Below, piece after piece: positions 50,347 through 61,309 of a stretch of DNA of 64,000 nt. The notes below the pieces were generated by a model. It searched no databases and was not told the DNA's origin. It saw only the letters and a program-made list of their open reading frames with translations. This stretch comes from Erythroxylum novogranatense (taxonomy: Eukaryota > Streptophyta > Magnoliopsida > Malpighiales > Erythroxylaceae). A program made the translations under genes and the position numbers. The stretch's first letter is position 1, and every line of letters begins with the position of its first letter. The DNA lies in the NCBI GenBank assembly GCA_029891385.1, contig CM057224.1, positions 310,001 through 374,000 of the forward strand, in the 5' to 3' direction.

Positions 50347-50668
50347 TTAATTAATCAGTTAATGATGGAAGCGAATCCACATATTGCTACTGACTTTGCT
50401 TTTCTTCTATTGTGTGGTTGACGCTGTTTTGTGTATTGTACGGTAGAAAATGTAATATGTGTGCTAGATTACTAGTTGTCTTTGTTTGGGGAAGCCTAGA
50501 ATGTTGAGATGCCTTATTTTGTGATGGCGAATCTCATTAAAATTTTATGTCTTCATTCATTTTGCAGGTAGAGATGGTTTCACTCGTAACATGTTGGATA
50601 ATGTTCATGCTCATTGGAAAAGGATAAGAGTGTGTAAAATTAAAAGCACACTCTCCTCCTTTGTCAGG

Positions 50669-50770
50669 TGTTAAAGGTTGGTTTCTATTTATCATACTGA
50701 GTTGTGATTCATTTTTCAGCTGTTAGAGGTTGGTTTCTATCTATCATACTGAGTTGTGATTCATTTTTCA
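50669..50770. repeat. Two-copy tandem duplication, 52-bp period
   Basis: TGTTAAAGGTTGGTTTC at 50669 recurs as TGTTAGAGGTTGGTTTC at 50721, and the following bases match to about 50770. It lies just after the last recognisable CRM codons. Confidence 0.9.
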
Positions 50771-51531
50771 ATTTCATATGTTATGCTAAGCTTGATGATT
50801 CCAAGTATCGTTGAGTTTGTAATTTGCATAATTTAACTCCTATAACCTTATATTTGGCTGCTGGAGTAATTATTACATGCTACTTACACTGCTAGAATAA
50901 TCTTGTATGTTATGGCGTGCTTATAACTGATTGGTTGCAGACTTTAGTACTAGTAAACTTGATAGAAAATGGGCAATATACTTTAGGAGATAGTCAAGTA
51001 AATGAACACCTATGAATAATGAAAGTAATTATCTTTATTGCTCTAGGATTTTCTTGTTAGTTATGCTTATTTAAGGAGAAATATCATAATAACAACTTAA
51101 TAATATTGGATTTTAGAACCCTGCTGTTATAGCCAACTTTCGTGATGGAAATTTACAAACTAGAACAATGATACTTAATTTGTTGTAGACGGTATGTTAA
51201 AATTCCAATAGTCCAAAAAATTTAGATTCATTTGCAACTTAAAATTCATATTAGTGATTCCAATCCTGGAGCTTTAGAGATGAAGTGTTTTTAAACTGTT
51301 ATGTTTGTCTTTTTTCATCAAACTTTATTCTTTACCCAAGCTACGGATGCACCCAATGCTTATATGTTACAACAATTGCTTTTTGTTTTACTCTTAGGTT
51401 AGATTGTTGAGTGCTTACATGATAAAGAAGTTATACTTTGGAAAGTACTCAATAGTTTTCAATGAATATTTTGCTGAATTACTTTCTCATTTCATTTCTC
51501 TCTTTTCTTTCCTAATTGAAAACAAATTAGC
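50771..51531. other. Interior of the CACTA-like element, unassigned
   Basis: AT-rich with no recognised coding sequence. It may be further intron or flank carried over with the CRM gene fragment. Confidence 0.4.
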
Positions 51532-51534
51532 TTA

Positions 51535-51696
51535 GGGCCCGTTTGGTTCCACTTCTGTTTTTCTGTTGTTGTTTTTAGTTTCTGTTTCCTGTTTTTGGCT
51601 TCTGTTTTTTTGCTTGAAAAAATGAAAACCTGTTTGGTTGAGATTTGTATCATAAAAACTGAAAATAAAAACCTGTTTGGTTGAGATTTCTAATAA

Positions 51697-51745
<49 letters not shown>

Positions 51746-51817
51746 GTTGTTGTTGTTGTTGTTGTTGTTGTTAATAAAAATATTATTATTAATTATTGTT
51801 ATAAAATTTTCACTTAC

Positions 51818-51860
<43 letters not shown>

Positions 51861-52085
51861 TCGAGATAGAAACCAGAGTTATCTTGGTTTTTTGTAGAAA
51901 AAAACATGTTGTCAAAATTCAGAGAAACGATATTTTTTGTTTCTGTAAAACTGTTGTAGTTTTTTTTATTTTCAGAAACAAAAAATCGCAACAGAATAAG
52001 TCAAACACGTTTTACTTACCTATTTTTCTTTTTACAAAAACGATAACAAAAAACGGAGAAAAAAAAAACAGAAACAAACAGCCCC
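51535..52085. mobile_element. PIF/Harbinger-type MITE
   Basis: 551 bp. The left end is GGGCCCGTTTGGTTCC; the reverse-complemented right end is GGGGCTGTTTGTTTCTG. Both flanks are TTA (51532-51534 and 52086-52088), the target preference of this superfamily. The interior holds large (TTA)n and (TTG)n microsatellites. The apparent poly-Ile, poly-Asn and poly-Leu reading frames here are artefacts of those repeats. Confidence 0.85.
51697..51861. repeat. Expanded (TTA)n/(TTG)n microsatellites
   Basis: About sixteen TTA units run into about nine TTG units (51697-51770), and a second TTA tract of about fourteen units follows (51818-51861). Confidence 0.9.
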
Positions 52086-52867
52086 TTAATTATGCATAAT
52101 TCATGCACTCTACCGATTTTGAAGCTGCTTTTATAATTCTCATAGCTAATCTTTCGTATATAATAGCTGACATATGAAGTTACTCTCCCTAGAGTCATTC
52201 TAGTTATGTTTTTTTTTTGGTAATCTTAGTATTTATAATTTATAAACTAGTATCTATATTTATTATTTTGTTTATAAGGATTGTTAAACTTGTAATTAAA
52301 ATTTGTATACGAAATTTTTTTGGGTATAATTTAATGATATTTTATTATATATATATATATAATGCTTCAAATTATCAATTATTTTGTATTATATTTTGTT
52401 TAACAAATTAACACAAAAATCTAAATATTATATACAATAATATGGATTAACAATATCACAAATAATTATAATTAATATGATATAACATTTTATTAAAATG
52501 TATACTAACAATTGACTATATTTTATAAAACGTAGCTAAAAATATTTGACTACATTTTAAAAAACGTAGTTAATTGTTTTTAGCTACATTTTTAGAAACG
52601 TAGCTAATTGTTTTTAGCTACGAAACTTAAACGTAATCAAAATGTATTGGCAACGTTTTCTTAAAAGGTCGCTAATAGTTTTTCGCTACTAAAATAAAGC
52701 GTAGGGAACAACTAATAGCGACAATTAGTGAAAAACGTCTCTTATAATTTTCAGCTACGGAGATTTTGACGATAAATATAAATCGTCACTAATGACTATT
52801 AGCGACAATTTTGAGACATTTAGTAATGAATTTTTTCATAACCAAATGTTTTTTTTTTTTTGTAGTG

Positions 52868-53540
52868 TGTTAACACAAAGAAACATTATTTTCACCCAAA
52901 GATTTTAAAGAAATATTTGCATATAAAAGAAAACAATACTATAATATTATAACGTGTATATGAATCATGCATAATGTGAGATAGACTTAAGTTTAGCAAA
53001 AGTGTGAAATTCTAAAAATTAATCAGTGTTGGACAGTGATATAAGAATAAGGTTCGTGTCTGTCTCCTATGGTTTCAAGAAATTTTCAAGTCAATAGCAT
53101 ACCGATGTTGTTGTCAAGCGTGAGATATACGTTTGACTTATGATACGATTTTAAAGATTCGTGGAAATAGAATTTCAATAATGTTAAGTTCTTATAAAAT
53201 AGAATATCTGTAGCCTTAATTTTATAATAAAATTTCACTATAATTAATTAGACTTTTATAGATAATCATAATTTATAAATAATTTGAAAAGAGTTTTATA
53301 AAGTAATTTTAATTTTTTAAATAGAATTGTGTAAAATTGTTGTTGTGATATTTCTTTTATTGTCTTTATGATAATAATAAAAAGTTTTTGGCCAATATCT
53401 AACCAATTAAAATCATAACACAACTTTCAAGCTTACTATGAACAGATCATATATGATCAAAATTCTTATAAATGTCGATACATAATTAAGTAGATAGAAA
53501 AATATTAAAAGAATCATTATTGTAAAGTAGATAGAGGTGC
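52868..53540. other. Intergenic, nothing recognised
   Basis: AT-rich sequence between the CACTA right end and the L1 remnant. Confidence 0.5.
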
Positions 53541-56500
53541 AAACTAATAAGATACAAGCTTATAAGATAGCGAAAGACACCCATAGTAAGGGTGCCTGGA
53601 TAAACAAGATACAAACTTAGCATAACAATGGTGCTCTTAACTTTTACCATAATGTTCTCAAAGATAGGGTGTTAACACCTCCGATTGATCTTCTGAAAGT
53701 TAAGACAACGACCTTAATTATGTTTAATGGTCCAAATGTCCAATCCCCCCTTTAATGAATGCTTGGGAAAAGGTCAGATAGGGCAAGAAAGGGTTGCAAA
53801 AAGTTATGATGCACGAAGGTGGTACATTATTGTTCAAATTTTGTGATGACTCTTGCTTAGATGAAATAGTCTTCCTGTTCTTCAGTTAAGGAATGATGGG
53901 GATTTGGAGAGAGCTGAAATACAAATCAACTATCCATAGAAGCCTGGCAAATCTACTAGGAAATGGGTTCTTATGGGTAGAGTATTTAAATTAGGGTGAC
54001 ATGATGAACTCGTGAATTTTGCAAATATCTGTCCTCCTATGGAGCATGAAAGTGTCGAGGAATCTGAATTAAATGGTGACGATTATATTCACATTGTTGC
54101 TGCAGTCAATCCACTGGTTTCTGTAAAAAAAAAGGATCAAATAGTAGCTCATGGTGAGGAATTAGTTATCTTCAGGAACGATGAAAATACCTCCAAGTCG
54201 AAGGAGAATTGTAAAAAGGATTGTGATAAAATGATAACTCCATTAAAAGATATTGGGATAACTGAGAATGTAGCAGATAAGGCATTTAGGATCGAATTGA
54301 GACTGCAGGTGAGTTAGAAATAGAAAACTGCAGAGTTTACTATGTGAAAAGTCTCGAAAATGGGGAAAATAATTCCTAAAATGCAGAACATCCTCTGGCA
54401 GCTAGCACTTATCTAGGAAAATAAACGAATGACTTTGCATTAAATTGTAATTCTTCTGATAATATGGTACTAGTCACCTCTCAGACTGGAGTTTTAGAAT
54501 TGACAGAAGTAGTTATACAAGCTTAGAAAGCTTATTACGATGCGCCATAGGATTTTACTCTAAGATCTACTGAACTGATTTGTCTCCGAGAATATCTAAA
54601 ACCTATTAAACTCTAAAAAACTCTATTCTTAAGCAAAAATCTAGATTGAACTAGCTGAAAGATAGGGACTCAAATACTAAGTTTTTTCACACATCTCTAC
54701 TAGCTCGAAGGAATACTAATATAACTTCTATGTTCCTAGACTGTAGGGGACACGGGTATACAAAGCGGATACACTTGCAAGAACTTGCCAAGCACCAACT
54801 CTATTCTTCCAAAAACCTTGGGAAATTATGGGTAAACTATACTCTGAAGTTGTGTTGGTATTTTTTGCTTCCTCAAAGGTGCTCCCAGAAATGAACCATA
54901 CTTACATATGCTTAGTTCTTAAAAAACACAACCTTCAGATTATGAATGACTTCAGACCAATAACTTAATCTATAAAGTCATTTCTAAACTCCTTGCTGAG
55001 AGACTCAAGCTGGCTATTTTTAACATCATCAATCTTGCTTCGGGGGCATTCATTCTTGAGTGGAATATTAGGGATAATATACTTCTTTTATAAGAACCGT
55101 TGAAGGGTTGCAATCCTAGAAAAAAAAAGTCAAATTTTGTTTAATCAAAGTTGATTTTTTAAGGCTTTTGACAATGTAAGCTGGAGATTCATTCGTATTT
55201 GTCTTGAGACTCTGAAGCTGCCATCCAGATTTATTGATTAGATCATGTCATGTATCCAATCTCCCTCTCTAAGTATTCTTATGAATGAGGTTCCTTCTAA
55301 ACCGTGTAAGGTTGCTAAAGGTATTCACCAAGGTGATTCATTGTCTACTTGTTTATTTACTCTTGTAGTGGAAGGCTTTTCACGATTGACAAGTTAACTA
55401 ATCTCTTGTAACAGGAGATTCCAATTCCATTACAAATGTTATGCTCTCAACCTTACACACCTTATGTATGCTTAGCAAAATAGGTTTGTTTCCTATACCG
55501 CTAGGTTAACACTTACCATCTTTATATTAAGCAACTTACATCTATATTGAACTGCTCACATAGCAGTGCTTAAAAAAGTTCTTAAGGAGGTTGACAGAAT
55601 CTTGGAAGCTTTCCTATGGTCTGGTATAACTGATAATCCTAAGAATGCCATGATAAAATGGAGTGAGGTTGCCATATCGAAAGATTTGGAGGACTAGGGA
55701 TTATTTCTATTTTCACTATGCAAGAAAATCTTAATGTGTAAAAGGCTTTGGTGGTTATACACTGAATGAGTATCACCTAAAAAATGCAAATTTTTGGCAA
55801 GCTTCTTATTTTGGGGAGTTCTCTTGGATTCTTATTTAAATGATCAAGTTGTGTGATGATTTATCCATGTATTAAACACAAGATTAGCAATGGAGACAGA
55901 ACCTGAGTTGGGCATGATAATTGGTTGGACTCGAGCCCTATTATCCTCAATCCTCAGGTACATCACTTGAGAAGCAGAATTTCTCTTAAGCTTTGATCTA
56001 TAATGGTCATTGGAGAGGGAATTTCAGAAGTTTTGACACTTTGACTCAATTTTTCCCATAACTAGATAATGAGCTATTAGATGATTTAATCATTTAGAGC
56101 CCTAATCTAAGTGGCAAATTCTCAAACAAACAATGTCATCGGCTGTCAGCAAGAGATTTAACTATGGTACCTTAGTCTTCACTTTTATGGCATAATACCT
56201 TTTAACCCAAAGCCTCTTCTATTTCTCAGCTTGTTATTAAAGACAAACTGAGGACTAAAAGCCAACGGCATGACACTGGAGATACTTCGTGTACTCTATG
56301 TAAATTAGAAATGGAGGTTAAGGATCACCTCTTTTTTATCTACAGTTTCTCAAAAGCATCTGTAGCATGATCTTACATATGATACCTACGACTATACTTA
56401 TACCTGGGAACAATCTCTGAACTAGGTCATTAGAAACTCAAAGAAGGTAAGCCTAACACAATTCTATACAAAGCTGCTTTCACTTATACCATTTACTAAC

Positions 56501-56790
56501 TCTAAAGGGAGAGGAACTCCTATAGGTTTACTAACTAGGAAGAAGGGAAATATTGATTAACTGACAGGCTCATTAATTGGATTAGATCTGTATTAATTTC
56601 CAAAAATCTATAGCTCACTCTCTCTACTGACATGAAAAGTACATGGAATCTTTAATGCAGTTTTATGATGTTGTTATAATTAGTTAATTTTCTATACTTA
56701 TTATACATGTATGTATAGTTTCAATTTGAACTCAGCGTAATGTTGTTTCAATTCTGTCTATAGATAGTACAATATTTATTTTCAAAAAAA
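53540..56790 (+). mobile_element. Decayed L1-type LINE
   Basis: A plus-strand series of broken frames in L1 order. A gag-like ORF1 remnant includes an open frame at 54012-54317. A linker before RT reads KQKSRLNW-like near 54635 and FFHTSLLARRNTN-like near 54690. RT motifs include NDFRPI (about 54945), LLAERLKLAIF, KVDF/KAFDNVSWRFI (about 55145), SPSLSILMNEVP and KGIHQGDSLST (about 55320). A VLKKVLKEVDRI/FLWSG block follows, then the RT zinc-binding region (LRTKSQRHDTGDTSCTLC ... DHLFF) at about 56245-56340. The FADD box is replaced at about 55460. There are many stops and no intact domain. The left border is approximate and no clear target duplication was found. Confidence 0.8.
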
Positions 56791-56825
56791 CTCTGAAGAT
56801 TAGATAGTACAATAATATATACATG

Positions 56826-57017
56826 CAGTGACGGAGTCAAAAATTTAATATAGAAGAGTCCGAATATTAAATTTTTTAAATTTTAGGAGGTCCAGTGTAT
56901 CATTGACTTTTAAATAACTCCGTTTTTATATATTTATATATATATATATATTAAAATATTTTTAAAAAAACCTTGGGGTGGGCGTGGCCCTCAAGTCCCA
57001 ATATAGCTCCGTCTCTG
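56826..57017. mobile_element. hAT-family MITE, 192 bp
   Basis: The ends CAGTGACGGAG and, reverse-complemented, CAGAGACGGAG form the terminal inverted repeat. A perfect 8-bp target duplication TATACATG flanks it (56818-56825 and 57018-57025). There is no coding capacity. End sequence, size and 8-bp duplication together fit hAT. Confidence 0.92.
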
Positions 57018-57025
57018 TATACATG

Positions 57026-58100
57026 TGTATGTATATGTGTGTGTTTATATATGTATGTATTGCAAAAATAATTCAAGCACTTGATCTATTTCGTTTTCAT
57101 GTTTTAGATAGCTAGAAAGTGTTTTTATAACATTGTAATTTCATTAGTAGAGGTTATATATAACGATAAATAATATTTTATTTATATTTTATTGTATTAT
57201 ATTATATTGTAGATTCCTGTAGAAATATATGTGTTAGCATTCTATAATTATGTCAAAACAAAATAAATATATGATCATATCAAAATCTTTTATTTATTCT
57301 AAAGTCATTTTCATTTTATATAGTTATGCTCATCATCAATATTTCTACACGTGCAATTTTTTATTTTTCTTTTCAAAACCACCCTACCCCAATGTAAAAT
57401 AGAGATCGAAATGTTTTGTTTTCCTATGTCCTTACGAAAGAGAAAGCCTGTAAATGTTGACAATAAGCCTTTAATGTTATATTATATTGCAAATGAAATA
57501 AAAAGATCTTTATCCAAAAAAGTTATATTAGTGTTTAATATTCTAAATTTGAATCGTAAAATTTGTGCAAGGTATTGTCATGATTTTATTTTTTATTACT
57601 TTAAGAAATATGGAATTCCTATTTAAAGAAATTGTAAAATGTGGTTAACAAAATCATGATATATAAATGTTATTACCTTAAAAAAATCATCATATTATGA
57701 TTTTTCATGTGTAGAAATGTTATTTATGGAGGTAAGGGTATCTCTTGGCTTATTAAGATCCAAACTTTTAGGTATATGAGTATAGACAAATTTTACCAGT
57801 TGGATCCTTACCTTGAGAAGAAGAAGAAGAAGAAGGGATGACAATTCTTAGTATGGGACTAAATTTGGTTATTTTTAATGGGTCGGCCAATGGACCAGGT
57901 TCAGGCCCAAGCTTTAACTGACTCGAAATCCAATTATTCTAAGCAAAACAATATCGTTTTATTTAGAAAAGTTGAGTCTCAGTGTAAGCTTAGGCTCTAA
58001 TTCTTTTAAAATTAGATAAGCGGGCTACCCATTGCCATGCCTAAGTAGTAGGAGGATAAGAAGAAGGAATCACACCCTTTAATCTTTCTCATTTACTTAC
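57026..58100. other. Intergenic, nothing firm
   Basis: AT-rich. A frame at 57351-57626 opens with GTG, not ATG, and its predicted peptide matches nothing I know. A (GAA)n run is at about 57820. Confidence 0.5.
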
Positions 58101-59316
58101 TGGTCGGGTTGTCGAAGCCCCAAAATAATTCTAATTCTCCAAACTTCTTGTAATAGTGGTGGAACTAGATCGAATTCCAAGACAATTGGACAATAGTTTC
58201 TTAATTTCAAATAATGAAATAAAAAAGAAGGTTTTTTTATTAAGTAACTAATTAGCTAAAATTAATAAACAAATCAAAGTAAATCAACCAAATATAAAAG
58301 TAAGAAAGTCAAGATTACCAAACTCCGATTCAAGGAAAAATCTTACCTAATTGTAACATTAATCATTAGTTTAAAAGAATACTTTTACAATTCAAGCAGT
58401 TAGTCCAAAACATAATAGGATAGTCGTAATAAGTCTCAAAATTTTCTAAATTAATTGGTTAAAACCTAATATCCAAACTAAAACTTATTATCTATTGATT
58501 GGGTGTGATAGCATTCTATATTAAATAAATGATAGCAATAAACTCGTGAAAAGACTAAATCCTAAATTAAATAATCAAGATAGTTGCAACTATTAAATTT
58601 AATTATCTTGTTTATCATAAGTTAAACATGGAAATTCATAAATAACCTATTTGCTACTTGTACCAATCTTTCATGACAATTACAAATCATTAAATTTCTA
58701 GATAGCAATAAAATAATCAATATTAAATTAAATTGTCGATTAATCAAATATTAATCATTCATGAAATATGAGAACTCAAAACAATAAATACTTTAATTAA
58801 AACGTGAATAAAAGGTTTAGAATACAAAACCTCATAAAGTGACAACTATAATATCGAATCCTCTTAAATCAGAATAACTGAGTTTAGCTACAGATGGCTT
58901 TTGCTCCAATAAATAAAAAAGAAGAAAGATAAAAAAAATGCAAAAAAAACATAAAAAGAGAGACCCCTTTTTATTGTGAGGAATGCCCCTTTTATAGGAT
59001 TTTCTGATTTAATCCTAATCTAATTCTAATTTTCAAACATATTTATCTAAAACAAATTCAAATTCCTACATGATAAGGATAGATGAAAGTTTCCCAGTTA
59101 AACTCCAACTTTTCGAATGATCAACCTTATCCATTACAACAATCTCTTAGCTTCATCCAAAATTCGTTATTATCATCAATAGAGTCTCAATTTGATGCAA
59201 TATCCACTTTTCATCTCCTAAAACAAAACAAACATTAATTTTAATATTTAAACACCAAAATAAATTTGAAACAAAGGTGATAATATCAAATAATATGTCA
59301 AGATAAGATCTTATCA
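58101..59316 (-). repeat. 3' LTR of the gypsy element
   Basis: 1216 bp. On the minus strand it starts TGATAAGATCTTATC right after the purine-rich AGTGTGGGAAAATT and ends TTCGACAACCCGACCA, which matches the end of the partial 5' LTR at 63968. It holds a TATAAAAGG box. Confidence 0.75.
58988..58996 (-). promoter_or_regulatory. LTR TATA box
   Basis: TATAAAAGG on the minus strand, about 320 bp after the LTR start, a good core-promoter match defining the U3/R border region. Confidence 0.6.
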
Positions 59317-60961
59317 AATTTTCCCACACTGGACTTTTGCTTGTCTTCAAGTATACATTAATTCAATACATTAATCATCTTCACAACAACCTCTCATCTC
59401 CTTTCAGGTTATCCAAAAATATCCAAAAGCTAATTCACATTTAAGGATTAACGAAAAATAACAATCGAGAGAAAAAGCACTCATAGGACACATTGTTAAA
59501 ACATAACATCTCATCAGTTCCATCAAAATCAAATGAACAAGACTTGACACTCTCACAAGGATTTCACTCTATGCGCTGAAAGTGTTTAGAGTTCATTAAG
59601 CTCCCAAATCAAAATGTTGCAAGTTATTCCAAAAACTTACTCAAAAATCACATATCCAACATTGAACAAAATGATCTTAATGCATCAAAAGACTTTGTAA
59701 AGGTTGTAACATGGCTTAAGTAAGGTATGATAAAAAGAAACTTTTTGGCTAAATAGATTGAAGGGAATCATTCAAACTTATCCACACAAGTTTCGACTTA
59801 AATGAAAATTCACTTGATTCAAATAGCATCTCTTTCAATCATTTCTTTTTTTTCTTTTCTTTTTTTTTTCCTTTTTTCCATTCTATAAAAAAAATCAAAA
59901 CAAAGCAACTTGAATCATCTAGTTAACTTTTCACAGAAATTGTCAAAATCCTATGCGAATAAGCTAATACAATTCCTTCAATTTGGGGGTTCAAAATCGT
60001 TAAGGATATCAACAACAAAAAGGATAAACTTGGCTTGTAACAAGGTTATTATGCAAGAAAAGAAATGGTAAGACACAAATTGCTTGTTTAGGGATAAAAA
60101 GTAAAGTATGCTTGTTTAGGTCAAATATGGTTATCTTAAATGCCCTTATCATCTTTACACACAAATTCATAAAAAATATGGTCTCAACACATATTTAAAA
60201 GCAAGTTCTAGCATAAACAAGTTATGTTTGATAACACACAACAAAAAATATGACATATGTGATGAATGCTTTTAGGTTCAAATATCATGTAGGTGTCAAA
60301 AATGCATCAAGTCTTGCACACTTTCATTCAATAAAATCAATGAGATATTTGAAATAATTTAATGAAAACAATAATCATGTTTGTTTCTCTCATGTATTAG
60401 ATCTTAAACCAAAAACGTATCACAAATTAAGGATTATTCATGAACAACAATCAGAAAATTATCAAGCTATCAAGAGGAATAATTAATATATAAATCAACA
60501 TATCATGAGTCCAAGCATAAATCACAATGTTCATCATAATATAAACATTCGCTCCCCCGCACCTAAATCATGCATTGTCCCTAATGTATGCATAAGATAC
60601 TCAAGGCTCAACAAAAATAATCAAAGAAAATAAATAATAGAGGACTCCCCTAACGTGTGAGCTTCAAAAAGTAGATGTGCTATGGAGGTGCAGATGTTGT
60701 TGGACTGCTTGTTTAGGTTTCTGGTGTGGGTGAGAAGTTGTTAACTATGTAGGTCAGTGGAGAGCTATACAAGGTGGGCGGCTACGTGATGTTCTTCTAG
60801 TTGGTCTGCTAAAGGAGAACTAAGCAAATTAAGGTTGTGGGGTTTCTTTTTTTAAAATAATAAATGAAAAATAAAAATAAAAATTGTTTAAAAACATTTA
60901 AATAAAGAACAAAATTAAATAATTAAATGAGAGGTTAAAAAAATTTTAGAACACTAAATCA

Positions 60962-61118
60962 CATAAGGCTTGATCTTGCCTTATGAGATTTAGTAACATG
61001 GAATTCTAAAACCCTAAATTGCATAAGGCGATATCTCGCCTTATAAAATTTATTATTTTGAATTTTAAGGTCTTCACTCTAGAGCACTAAATTACCTAAG
61101 GCGAGATCTTGCCTTATG
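60962..61118. repeat. Three spaced palindromes (ATAAGGCGAGATCTCGCCTTAT type)
   Basis: Imperfect palindromes at 60962-60985, 61022-61045 and 61095-61118, spaced 60-73 bp, each followed by similar A/T-rich text (GAGATTTAGT, TGGAATT). They sit in the non-coding part of the gypsy element. Confidence 0.85.
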
Positions 61119-61309
61119 AGATTTAGTAGTTTGGAATTTAAAGACTCTCTTTTTTTAGGCCAATAAATTAATGTTTCAAAAGCAATCTCATGTAAGCTAT
61201 ATATAAAGAAAACAAAATAAAATAGAACTTTCATATATTGGGTTGCATCCTGAAAAGCATAATTATTTAACGTCGTTATACTCGACATGACCTTTTTCCT
61301 CTCCAACTT

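Larger units (their letters stand above)
49174..50640 (+). pseudogene. Captured fragment of a CRM-domain (CRS1/YhbY) protein gene
   Basis: Exon A ends at 49741 with RYAKTREEILGEPLT, then EEVKELIDGCLKSNR, a stop (TAA where CAA encodes Gln), and LNMG. The intron 49742-50567 starts GTATGTATG and ends TTTTGCAG. Exon B from 50568 reads [18 protein letters not shown] then IRVCKIK. Across the splice site (NMG/RDGFT) the frame is exact, so the piece came from genomic DNA with its intron. This is the N-terminal half of a CRM domain, an RNA-binding module of plant organellar intron-splicing factors. The expected continuation after CKIK is absent. Upstream, 49174-49620 may hold the original N-terminus (ATG at 49174, MELKLFPIPSP) in broken frames with a 62-bp tandem duplication. 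It is non-functional and lies inside the CACTA-like element. Confidence 0.8.
43928..52867. mobile_element. Non-autonomous CACTA-like transposon with captured gene piece
   Basis: The right end is a T-run then TGTAGTG (ending 52867), the reverse complement of the CACTACA terminus of En/Spm transposons. Both sides carry arrays of short, alternately oriented subterminal motifs (GCTACG/CGTAGC, TAGCGAC, GTGACGATTTTT): 43935-44219 plus 49017-49080 on the left, and about 52500-52840 on the right. The left terminus is decayed. The best candidate is ACTAAAAATATTTGC at 43929; an alternative is CACTTTATCG at 43857 flanked by TGT, which matches TGT after the right end. No transposase is present. Inside are a captured CRM-domain gene piece and later insertions (Copia 44220-49016, MITEs at 49871-50346 and 51535-52085). 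Confidence 0.7.

Noticed and set aside
51650..52099. Poly-Ile, poly-Asn and poly-Leu frames
   Set aside because: Translation of TTA/TTG microsatellites inside a MITE; not genes.
57351..57626. 91-codon open frame
   Set aside because: Begins with GTG, lacks any family resemblance and sits in AT-rich sequence between transposons.
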